Positions 6,723 through 12,376 of a stretch of DNA of 21,833 bases are shown here, one piece after another. The notes under the pieces were generated by a model. It did no database searches, had not been told where the DNA came from, and worked only from the letters and a program-made list of their open reading frames with translations. Within the stretch, counting starts at the first letter, position 1; each line of letters opens with the position of its first letter. The DNA comes from Nanobdellota archaeon (GTDB lineage: Archaea > Nanobdellota > Nanobdellia > SCGC-AAA011-G17 > VGLX01). The translations under genes were made by a program, and so were the position numbers. The stretch covers positions 1 to 21,833 of the forward strand of contig JAHIPG010000178.1 in the NCBI GenBank assembly GCA_018894775.1, given 5' to 3'.

Positions 6723-7156
6723 ATGCCAGTAAAAAAAGGCGACAAAGTAAAGGTTGAATATGAAGGAAAATTAGAAGATGGAACAGTTTTTGATAGTTCT
6801 GAAAAACATGGTAAACCATTAGAATTTGAGGTAGGCTCAGGCCAGTTAATCAAAGGGCTTGACGAAGCAATGATAGGGATGGAGAAAGGAGAAGAAAAAG
6901 AAATTAAAATAGAATCTGATAAAGCATACGGGCAGCCTAATCCAGAGATGGTGAAAAAAGTTCAAAAGATAAGTTCCCGTCAGACAAACCAATACAGGCT
7001 GGAATGATGCTCCTTATGGGCACACCTGATGGAAGACAGTTTCCTGCAAAAGTTGTAGAGGTAAGTGATACCGAAGTAACTTTAGATATGAACCATCCTT
7101 TGGCAGGACATAAATTAACATTTAAGGTTAAGGTTATAGAAATTACTTCTTCTTAA
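6723..7156 (+). pseudogene. FKBP-type peptidyl-prolyl isomerase, frameshifted
   Basis: An archaeal FKBP/SlyD-like prolyl cis-trans isomerase, broken by one base. The first frame encodes MPVKKGDKVKVEYEGKLEDG, FDSS, GSGQLIKGLDEAMIGMEKGE and AYGQPNPEMVKKV, then loses homology and stops at 7005-7007. The family sequence resumes in the -1 frame right after position 6963: DKFPSDKPIQAGMMLLMGTP, then DGRQFPAKVVEV, ending VKVIEITSS at 7156. Adding one C beside 6963 restores V-P-K-D-K-F-P and a normal 144-aa protein with the SlyD-like inserted domain. It could be a real mutation or a sequencing or assembly error. The FKBP pocket residues and the rest of the gene are otherwise intact, which favours a recent event or an error. 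Its end overlaps the convergent HAD gene by 4 nt. Confidence 0.88.
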
Positions 7157-7761
7157 TTTTTTAATTTTATATTTAAATTTTTCAATTCCTTCTTTACCTG
7201 GTAAGGGCTAGAAAAAAGTATTGTATTCATCCCTAATTTTCTCGCACCAGCAATAAATAGTGGCCTGTCATCAATAAAAACAGCTTCCTGAGGTGACACA
7301 TACAACCTGCTTAACATAATATCATAAATTCTTCTCTCTGGCTTTGCAATTCCTTCTTCACATGAAAACACTTCAACATCAAACATATCATAATTTTGTT
7401 TTTTGAAATAGTCCAGAGCAGGCATCTCTGTGTTCGACAAGAGACCGGTCTTATAATAATTATCCTTAAGCTTAGATGTTAATAAGAACATATCCTTTTT
7501 TGGGGAGTATGCTGATTCAAAGGCCTCATACCATAATGATATGTTTTTAGGCTTTTGTACATTCAGTTCTTTACAGACCTTATCCCAGAGGTTTTTTTCT
7601 TTTATTTTCCCTTTCTGGAAATCATCTAAATGATTGCTTAAAGAGTCATTAAGGTCTTTTTTGCTTACTTTAAGCTCGTTAGAACAGTAAGAGAGAATCC
7701 CGTTGGTGGGTAAATCTATCAGAACCCCTCCCCAATCAAATATCACCGCCTTTATCATCAT
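7153..7761 (-). CDS. HAD-superfamily hydrolase (HAD-IA/YihX-like)
   Basis: A 202-aa HAD phosphatase-like protein. Motif I is FDWGGVLIDL with nucleophile D9. The second Asp of the usual DxD is replaced by Gly, as in many DxGGV subfamily members. Motif II is LLSNTE, motif III the Lys in IAKPERRIYDIML, and motif IV FIDDRP with D164 and D165. A small helical cap lies between motifs I and II (residues about 15-90). Such enzymes dephosphorylate small sugar or nucleotide phosphates; the substrate cannot be read from sequence. Two consecutive ATG codons (7759-7761 and 7756-7758) are possible starts. A TATA box centred 24 nt upstream suggests leaderless transcription. It is convergent with the FKBP gene. 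Confidence 0.88.
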   Translation of the reverse strand: MMIKAVIFDWGGVLIDLPTNGILSYCSNELKVSKKDLNDSLSNHLDDFQKGKIKEKNLWDKVCKELNVQKPKNISLWYEAFESAYSPKKDMFLLTSKLKDNYYKTGLLSNTEMPALDYFKKQNYDMFDVEVFSCEEGIAKPERRIYDIMLSRLYVSPQEAVFIDDRPLFIAGARKLGMNTILFSSPYQVKKELKNLNIKLKN

Positions 7762-7777
7762 TGAAAAGAGATATTAT

Positions 7778-7791
7778 TATAGTTTAAATAG
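7778..7791 (-). promoter_or_regulatory. TATA box for HAD hydrolase
   Basis: On the minus strand this reads CTATTTAAACTATA, centred about 24 nt before the ATG at 7761. Confidence 0.5.
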
Positions 7792-7826
7792 TTTATCCAT
7801 AGTTAATTTACTCCTTATTAGTAGTT

Positions 7827-7847
7827 ACAAATAGAAAGATTTATATA
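7827..7847 (+). promoter_or_regulatory. Extended BRE/TATA promoter, copy 1 of a 21-bp repeat
   Basis: Contains AATAGAAAGATTTATATA, a strong BRE plus TATA box, 25-32 nt before the ATG at 7872 (leaderless). All 21 bases recur exactly at 9321-9341 in front of the zinc-ribbon gene, and a variant lies at 10323-10342. Confidence 0.7.
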
Positions 7848-7871
7848 CTTTTAAATCCATAAAATAATAAC

Positions 7872-8342
7872 ATGATCAATATAAAACCCTTCAAAGAAAA
7901 ACCTGGATACTGTGGCCCTGCCTCTTTAAAGATGATAGCATCTTATTATGGCATTAAAAAGAGTGAAGAAGAACTAGCTAAATTATGCAAATGCACACCT
8001 GAGAAAGGCACTAGTGCAAAAAACTTGATAAAAGCTGCCAAAAAAATAGGATTAGAAGGCTTTATACAAAACAATTCAAGCATTAGTGACATAAGAAAAT
8101 ATGTTCTTAAGAAAAAAATACCTTTAATTGTAGACTGGTTTTGCGAATATGATGGACATTACACCCCAGTAATTGATATAAATGCAAAAAATATTTATCT
8201 GGCCGATGGTTGTATTGGATCTGTTAGAACTATGAATCTTGATAAATTTAAACGGGTTTGGTTTGATTTTCTAGGAGGTTATTTAAAATCAAAAGACGAC
8301 CTTATCTTGAGAAGAATGATTGTTTTATACAAAAAAGAATGA
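7872..8342 (+). CDS. C39-like cysteine peptidase
   Basis: A 156-aa protein of the papain-fold C39-like family. GYCGPASLKMIASYYG places the nucleophile at C14. GHYTPVIDI places H96, and YLADG places D112 as the third catalytic residue, in the right order and spacing for C39/C39_2 domains. The Gln that usually precedes the Cys by about six residues is a Lys here (K8), so activity is not certain. C39 domains typically cleave double-glycine leader peptides in bacteriocin exporters. This one is free-standing, with no ABC or membrane part and no signal peptide. Its stop overlaps the start of the M14-like gene (ATGA), so the two are translated together. It may process a peptide in the cytoplasm. No candidate substrate gene is evident. 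Confidence 0.8.
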   Translation: MINIKPFKEKPGYCGPASLKMIASYYGIKKSEEELAKLCKCTPEKGTSAKNLIKAAKKIGLEGFIQNNSSISDIRKYVLKKKIPLIVDWFCEYDGHYTPVIDINAKNIYLADGCIGSVRTMNLDKFKRVWFDFLGGYLKSKDDLILRRMIVLYKKE

Positions 8343-9172
8343 AAAAAAGATCCTACCAAAAGAAAATTGTACCCAGAATTGAGGATTTAGCCAGCAAGTT
8401 TAATGTGGCTAAAATAGGTGATGTTGCCTTCGAGAAAAAACTCTGCAAACCCCCCCTCTTTAAGTTGAAGTACCCTATTTACACAGTATTTGCAAAAAGC
8501 CCAAATCCTAATGCTTATAATATTTTTCTTTCTGCAGGAGTCCATGGAGACGAACCTGGAGGACTTTACTCACTATTAGAATTTTTAGAGAGAGAGGTAG
8601 AAAAATACCTTCCTGATTTTAATTTTACAGCCTTCCCCTGTTTAAACCCAAGCGGTTTTGAGCAGGATAAAAGAGAAAATTTTGACAAAGTGGACATTAA
8701 CAGGAATATGGAAAGTATAACTTCAGTACAGGAAAATAATCTTCTTATACAGTTTTTAACAGATAACCCTCAAAGATACCTATTTTCTATAGACATGCAC
8801 GAAGACCCTACAGACAAACCAGTAGGGGGATGTGATATTAGCGAGAATCCAAAAAAATTTTATTTATATGAATCTTCTCCAAATAAAGAATCAAGGAGGG
8901 GGCATAAATTATTAAGGAAACTTGAAAAACTTAATATTCCTATCTGTAAACGTAAGGAAATTTATCGTGAAAAAAATGAGGATGGTCTAATCTGGACACC
9001 AAAAGTTCACAATCCTGATTATGCAGCTGAAAAAAGTGTACAAACTTATATGCAGAAATACACAACCCATTCATTTACCCCTGAAACGCCAACATGCTGG
9101 ACTCTTGAAGATTGTATCGCAGCACATCTTAAAATGTTATCAATAGCATTAGAAGAATTCTTACCTAATTGA
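8339..9172 (+). CDS. M14-like zinc carboxypeptidase / AstE-AspA-type hydrolase
   Basis: A 277-aa metallohydrolase of the M14 clan. SAGVHGDEPGG supplies zinc ligands H69 and E72. LNPSGFEQDK followed by DINRN (119-123) gives the substrate-binding Arg region. SIDMHED gives third ligand H154, and TPETPT near the C-terminus gives the general base E249. The HGDEPGG plus ETPT form is closest to the succinylglutamate desuccinylase/aspartoacylase branch and free-standing M14 carboxypeptidases. There is no signal peptide or membrane segment, so the enzyme is probably cytoplasmic. It is translationally coupled to the C39-like peptidase gene, which suggests sequential cleavage of a peptide or trimming of a modified amino acid. 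The substrate cannot be told from sequence. Confidence 0.85.
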   Translation: MKKRSYQKKIVPRIEDLASKFNVAKIGDVAFEKKLCKPPLFKLKYPIYTVFAKSPNPNAYNIFLSAGVHGDEPGGLYSLLEFLEREVEKYLPDFNFTAFPCLNPSGFEQDKRENFDKVDINRNMESITSVQENNLLIQFLTDNPQRYLFSIDMHEDPTDKPVGGCDISENPKKFYLYESSPNKESRRGHKLLRKLEKLNIPICKRKEIYREKNEDGLIWTPKVHNPDYAAEKSVQTYMQKYTTHSFTPETPTCWTLEDCIAAHLKMLSIALEEFLPN

Positions 9173-9377
9173 ATGGCTTCCAGAACCAGAAAATATACTC
9201 CAAAGGTTTTAAATAGATATTCTTATAAAAAATTAAATTCCCTTTGTATTTGGATGGATTGTTAAATCCAGAAGCGCGTAAAAAGTCATTTCATAGAAGA
9301 AGAACTACTAAAGAGGGGTAACAAATAGAAAGATTTATATATTAGTTTTTACACAAAAAAAGTATACTGGGTTGAAA
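9173..9377 (+). other. Intergenic stretch with two promoters and a possible 25-codon ORF
   Basis: A TATA-like box at about 9207-9218 (TTTTAAATAGAT) is followed about 30 nt later by an open frame starting with TTG at 9244 (or 9250) and stopping at 9319-9321. It would encode a basic peptide containing LDGLLNPEARKKSFHRRRTT. A TTG start is weak, so the ORF is only a candidate. The strong promoter at 9321-9341 overlaps its last codon and serves the zinc-ribbon gene. Confidence 0.3.
9321..9341 (+). promoter_or_regulatory. Extended BRE/TATA promoter, copy 2 of a 21-bp repeat
   Basis: Identical over 21 bp to 7827-7847 (AATAGAAAGATTTATATA plus three bases on the 5' side). TATA lies about 40 nt before the ATG at 9378, leaving a leader of about 10-15 nt with a weak SD-like GGGTTG. 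Confidence 0.65.
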
Positions 9378-9629
9378 ATGCCAATATATGAATACGAATG
9401 TCAAAAATGTGGATATATTCATGAAGATATATATGACATGCATAAAGAACCTAAGACCTTAAAGTTAGAACATAATAACGCTCTAAAGCAATTGGAAGAA
9501 AAGATTAATGAACCTTGTGATGGACTTCTAAAAAAAATAATCTCTCAATCAACTTTCGAATTAAAAGGTCGTGGCTGGTACAAAGACGGTTATAGCAAGC
9601 CAAAATCAACAAAAACACCAAAAAAATAA
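9378..9629 (+). CDS. FmdB-family zinc-ribbon protein
   Basis: An 83-aa protein starting MPIYEYECQKCGYIHED, the hallmark N-terminus of FmdB-family (Zn-ribbon_8) proteins. The conserved KKIISQSTFELKGRGWY follows, then a lysine-rich tail (DGYSKPKSTKTPKK). The first Cys pair (C8, C11) is intact, but the usual second CPxCGG motif is reduced to PCDG with a single Cys, so the zinc site has three Cys at most. An extra 20 residues rich in Lys/Glu lie between the halves. ATG 9378 is preferred over TTG 9372 because the family starts at MPIYEYEC. FmdB proteins are called regulatory but their role is poorly known. The gene has its own strong promoter. Confidence 0.85.
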   Translation: MPIYEYECQKCGYIHEDIYDMHKEPKTLKLEHNNALKQLEEKINEPCDGLLKKIISQSTFELKGRGWYKDGYSKPKSTKTPKK

Positions 9630-9641
9630 TATTTATATATT
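9630..9641 (+). promoter_or_regulatory. TATA box for flavodoxin
   Basis: TATTTATATATT begins at the base right after the previous stop codon and lies 22-33 nt before the ATG at 9663, so the mRNA is probably leaderless. Confidence 0.6.
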
Positions 9642-9662
9642 CTTTTCTTCTTAATCTTCTAC

Positions 9663-10133
9663 ATGAAAACACTATTAGTATATTATTCTAGGACAAACAC
9701 AACCAAGAAAGTTGGAGAAGAAATAGCTAAACTTCTGAAATGTGACTCTGAACAGATACAGGACGTTAAGGATAGAATGGGTCTTGTAGGCTACTTAAGA
9801 TCATGCAAAGAAGCTATGATGAAACAGATGGGTGAAATAAAAAAGACAAACAAAGACCCATCAAAATATGATCTTATTATAGTAGGTACGCCGGTCTGGT
9901 CATGGAACATATCAAGCCCTGTAAGAACATACTTATATAATAATAAGGGCAAGCTCAAAAAAGTTGCATTCTTCTGCACAATGGGCGGCGCAGGAGATAA
10001 GAGAGCATTCAAAAGAATGGAAGAGGTTGCAGGAAAAAAACCAAAAGCAACATTATCTCTGACAACAAAAGAAGTTGTGCAAGACCAACATAAGAATAAG
10101 GTCCGCGAATTCATTAAGAATCTAAAACTTTAA
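9663..10133 (+). CDS. Flavodoxin
   Basis: A 156-aa flavodoxin-fold protein. LLVYYSRTNTTKKVG at the N-terminus is the FMN phosphate loop, and YDLIIVGTPVWSWNISSPVR and FFCTMGGAGDKRAF are the two isoalloxazine loops, with W in the first as in many flavodoxins. The length is typical. It carries electrons between redox enzymes or acts as an NAD(P)H-quinone-like flavoprotein. The partner is not in the window. The ATG is supported by conserved MKTLLVYYS and by TATA spacing (leaderless). It is a separate transcription unit, followed by about 330 nt without a clear gene. Confidence 0.92.
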   Translation: MKTLLVYYSRTNTTKKVGEEIAKLLKCDSEQIQDVKDRMGLVGYLRSCKEAMMKQMGEIKKTNKDPSKYDLIIVGTPVWSWNISSPVRTYLYNNKGKLKKVAFFCTMGGAGDKRAFKRMEEVAGKKPKATLSLTTKEVVQDQHKNKVREFIKNLKL

Positions 10134-10270
10134 AAGAATAACAGCCTGTTAATATAGTAATGGATGGCAACTTAAGAAACATTCTAATAAGAGAAATAAA
10201 CTAAAATTTTTTAAACTATTAAAGGATTATATAGTAATTATCTGCATTCTAGGTTGTGAAAATAGTAACC

Positions 10271-10280
10271 TTTATATATA
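10271..10280 (+). promoter_or_regulatory. TATA box, upstream of tRNA-rpo cluster
   Basis: TTTATATATA preceded by GAAAATAGTAACC. Predicted transcription start near 10303. No ORF begins at the right distance, so it may feed the tRNA/rpo transcript or a small RNA. Confidence 0.5.
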
Positions 10281-10332
10281 ATGAGTGCTTATATAGATAG
10301 TAGATAGAGTAAGGAATATCTCAAAATAGAAA

Positions 10333-10340
10333 GCTTTATA
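10333..10340 (+). promoter_or_regulatory. TATA box, nearest to tRNA-rpo cluster
   Basis: CTTTATAA in the context AAATAGAAAG, close to the promoters at 7827 and 9321. Predicted start near 10365-10370. It is the last clear TATA box before tRNA-Asp, 126 nt downstream. Confidence 0.55.
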
Positions 10341-10369
10341 AATTCATCTATTTCTAAAAAATCTTATAC

Positions 10370-10453
10370 ATGATACATTTCTACAAACAAGGCAATAAAA
10401 TGGAAAAAAAGATGCGTAATCAACAGCCTTGGAATAAATCTTGTAGAATATAA
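10370..10453 (+). CDS. Possible 27-aa leaderless micro-ORF
   Basis: The ATG at 10370 lies 30 nt after a good TATA box and opens 27 codons (MIHFYKQGNKMEKK..., ending NKSCRI) that stop 12 nt before tRNA-Asp. Position supports translation of a leaderless leader peptide. Length and composition do not prove it. It may instead be untranslated leader of the tRNA transcript. Confidence 0.3.
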   Translation: MIHFYKQGNKMEKKMRNQQPWNKSCRI

Positions 10454-10465
10454 TACGTTATAGCT

Positions 10466-10540
10466 GCCCTGATAGTGTAGTCCGGTTTATCATGCAGCCC
10501 TGTCGAGGCTGCGACCCGGGTTCAAATCCCGGTCAGGGCG
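10466..10540 (+). tRNA. tRNA-Asp(GTC)
   Basis: A 75-nt cloverleaf. The acceptor stem GCCCTGA pairs with TCAGGGC (10533-10539), with discriminator G at 10540. The anticodon stem CAGCC (10495-10499) pairs with GGCTG (10507-10511) around loop CTGTCGA, with anticodon GTC at 10502-10504. The T arm is CCCGG-TTCAAAT-type loop-CCCGG. The D arm TGTAGTCCGGTTTATCA is of the archaeal Asp type. CCA is not encoded and no intron is present. Confidence 0.97.
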
Positions 10541-10543
10541 TAG

Positions 10544-10637
10544 GGGCCGGTAGCTCAGTTTGGTAGAGCACCTGACTTTTACCAGACTTTAATTGGAAGA
10601 TATCAGGTGGTCGAGGGTTCAAATCCCTTCCGGCCCG
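10544..10637 (+). tRNA. tRNA-Lys(TTT) with 20-nt intron
   Basis: The acceptor stem GGGCCGG (10544-10550) pairs with CCGGCCC (10630-10636), with discriminator G at 10637. The D arm is GCTCAGTTTGGTAGAGC. The anticodon stem CCTGA (10571-10575) pairs with TCAGG (10603-10607). The spliced anticodon loop is CTTTTA plus A, giving anticodon TTT at 10578-10580, interrupted at the canonical 37/38 site by an intron. The T arm is GAGGG-TTCAAAT-CCCTT. Mature length is 74 nt with no encoded CCA. It starts 3 nt after tRNA-Asp and ends 19 nt before rpoH. Confidence 0.96.
10582..10601 (+). other. tRNA-Lys intron with bulge-helix-bulge motif
   Basis: A 20-nt intron between A37 (10581) and A38 (10602). CTTT (10576-10579) pairs with GAAG (10596-10599) as the central 4-bp helix. 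The 5' bulge is TAC (10580-10582), cut after A. The 3' bulge is ATA (10600-10602), cut after T. CAG/TTG closes the inner hairpin. This is the classic substrate of archaeal tRNA splicing endonuclease. Confidence 0.93.
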
Positions 10638-10656
10638 CTCATGGTCAATTAAGAAA

Positions 10657-10896
10657 ATGGTCGAAATCGAAATCTCAAAACACGAATTTGTGCCAAAGCA
10701 CGTGAAAATCAGCGAGAAAGAAGTTGAAGCACTTCTTTTTAAATACAATGTTTCTAAAAAACAATTGCCAAAGATACTGAAGAATGATCCAGCAATTAAA
10801 GATATGGATCTAAAATCAGGAGATATCCTAAAAATAATAAGAAAAAGTCCAACTTGCGGCGAATCAACATATTACAGGGTGGTCGTAAATGCTTAA
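10657..10896 (+). CDS. rpoH: DNA-directed RNA polymerase subunit H (Rpo5)
   Basis: A 79-aa homologue of the C-terminal domain of eukaryotic RPB5. It has HEFVPKHVKISEKEVEALL followed by LPKILKNDPAIKDMDLKSGD and the conserved C-terminal strand region KIIRKSPTCGESTYYRVVV. Length is normal for archaeal subunit H, which binds the jaw formed by A'' near downstream DNA. It is the first gene of the RNA polymerase operon, as in many archaea, and overlaps rpoB'' by 8 nt. It begins only 19 nt after tRNA-Lys with no TATA box in between. Its mRNA 5' end may therefore come from tRNA 3' processing or from a promoter upstream of the tRNAs. Confidence 0.97.
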   Translation: MVEIEISKHEFVPKHVKISEKEVEALLFKYNVSKKQLPKILKNDPAIKDMDLKSGDILKIIRKSPTCGESTYYRVVVNA

Positions 10897-12376
10897 CAAA
10901 AGAATATTGATCAAGAAATATTTCAAGAATCATTCTATTGTGCAGTCTAACATAACTTCTTTCAACCACTTTGCTGACAAAAAAATACACGATATCGTTG
11001 CAGAAATAGATGAGATAGTACCTACAATCATACCACCAGAAATCCAAGACTTCAAAATTAAGTTCGAGAAGATGACTATAGGTAAACCAGAAGTTACTGA
11101 AGCTGATGGAAGCAAAAAGGACATATATCCAAACGAAGCAAGACTAAGAAACTTAAGTTACTCAGCACCTATCCATCTAGATGTAAGTGCATATATCGAC
11201 GGTGTACAAAGAGAAAAATTTACAGCAGTTATCGGCCGTCTACCAATCATGCTCAAATCAAAATACTGCCACCTCAACAACCTAAGCAAAGAAGAAATGA
11301 TCAAACACGGAGAAGACCCAGATGACATCGGCGGTTATTTCATCCTAAACGGAAATGAAAGAGTACTAATCATGGTTGAAGATCTAGCGTCAAACAAAGT
11401 ATTCATCAACAAAAACGCTGTCGGACCAAGTAAATACACAGCAAAACTATTCTCATCAAGAGGATCATACAGAATACCACATGTTTTAGAACAGATGAAA
11501 GACGACATGTTGTATCTAAGCTTCACAAGATTCAAAAGAATACCAATCATAGCTGTAATCAAAGCACTAGGACTTGTAAGAGACCAGGACATAACACAAT
11601 TCATAGCAGGAGATAAACACTATGAAGAAATATTCGTCAACCTTTACGATTCTATGGATCTAAAGACACAGAACGATGCTTTGGAGTTCATCGCAAAAAA
11701 ATTAAGAATAACACAACCAAGAGAAGTCAAACTAGAAAAAGCAGGCTACAACCTCGACAGATATCTCTTACCTCACTTAGGAATCACAGACAAAGACAGA
11801 ATGTTAAAGGCTTACAACCTATGTAAACTAATCAAAAGATTCCTAATGGTATCAAGAGGGGAAATCCCACCAAACGATAAAGACCACTATATGAACAAAC
11901 AGCTCCAACTAAGCGGAGACTTACTGGCTGACCTTTTCAGAATGAACCTAAGAGTCTTGGTAAACGATATCCTATATAACTTCCAAAGACTTGTAAAAAG
12001 AGGAAAATTCTCATCAGTAAAAATCATAATAAGAGATAATCTGCTAACATCCAGAGTCCTTAGCGCGATGGCAACAGGATCATGGGTAGGAGGCAGAAGA
12101 GGTATATCACAAAACATAGACCGAATAAACTACTTAGCATCCATATCACACCTACAGAGAGTCGTATCACTGCTAAACACAACACAAGAAAACTTCCAGG
12201 CAAGAGAACTACACCCCACACACTGGGGAAGGCTCTGTGCAGTTGAAACACCTGAAGGAACATCAATCGGTTTGAGGAAAAATCTTGCTTTACTATGTAA
12301 TATTTCACAAGAAGACGCTCAGGAGGATAAGGTCAAAAAAGCACTTGAAGCTGCCGGCCTTAACTTAATAAAATGA
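10889..12376 (+). CDS. rpoB2: RNA polymerase subunit B'' (N-terminal half of B)
   Basis: 495 aa, corresponding to the N-terminal half of RPB2 (protrusion, lobe and start of fork). Conserved blocks are FADKKIHDIV, YPNEARLRNLSYSAPIHLDV, IGRLPIMLKSKYCHL, GGYFILNGNERVLIMVEDLA, SRGSYRIPH, and near the end GGRRGISQNIDRINYLASIS and HLQRVVSLL, then LHPTHWGRLCAVETPEGTSI. It ends soon after ETPEGTSIGLRKNLAL, the usual B''/B' split site in archaea with a divided B subunit. The start overlaps rpoH by 8 nt. The stop overlaps the rpoB' ATG by 4 nt, allowing coupled synthesis of the two halves. Confidence 0.98.
   Translation: MLNKRILIKKYFKNHSIVQSNITSFNHFADKKIHDIVAEIDEIVPTIIPPEIQDFKIKFEKMTIGKPEVTEADGSKKDIYPNEARLRNLSYSAPIHLDVSAYIDGVQREKFTAVIGRLPIMLKSKYCHLNNLSKEEMIKHGEDPDDIGGYFILNGNERVLIMVEDLASNKVFINKNAVGPSKYTAKLFSSRGSYRIPHVLEQMKDDMLYLSFTRFKRIPIIAVIKALGLVRDQDITQFIAGDKHYEEIFVNLYDSMDLKTQNDALEFIAKKLRITQPREVKLEKAGYNLDRYLLPHLGITDKDRMLKAYNLCKLIKRFLMVSRGEIPPNDKDHYMNKQLQLSGDLLADLFRMNLRVLVNDILYNFQRLVKRGKFSSVKIIIRDNLLTSRVLSAMATGSWVGGRRGISQNIDRINYLASISHLQRVVSLLNTTQENFQARELHPTHWGRLCAVETPEGTSIGLRKNLALLCNISQEDAQEDKVKKALEAAGLNLIK

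Larger units (their letters stand above)
10134..10465 (+). other. Non-coding stretch with two tandem promoters upstream of the tRNAs
   Basis: No convincing gene is present. TATA boxes at 10271-10280 (TTTATATATA) and 10333-10340 (CTTTATAA, in AAATAGAAAGCTTTATAA) lie 62 bp apart, both on the + strand. The second resembles the 21-bp promoter repeats at 7827 and 9321. These are the nearest promoters upstream of the tRNA-Asp, tRNA-Lys and rpo genes. A 27-codon ORF at 10370-10453 begins at leaderless distance from the second box. Confidence 0.5.

Noticed and set aside
6953..6963. Programmed -1 frameshift at the A6-G run in the FKBP gene
   Set aside because: The reading frame splits the run as AAA AAA G rather than the A AAA AAG slippery register. 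A missing C restores the conserved VPKDKFP exactly, so an indel is the better explanation.
10641..10652. Three-codon ORF (ATG GTC AAT TAA) just before rpoH
   Set aside because: Too short to support as regulatory. It shares ATGGTC with the true start and may be chance.
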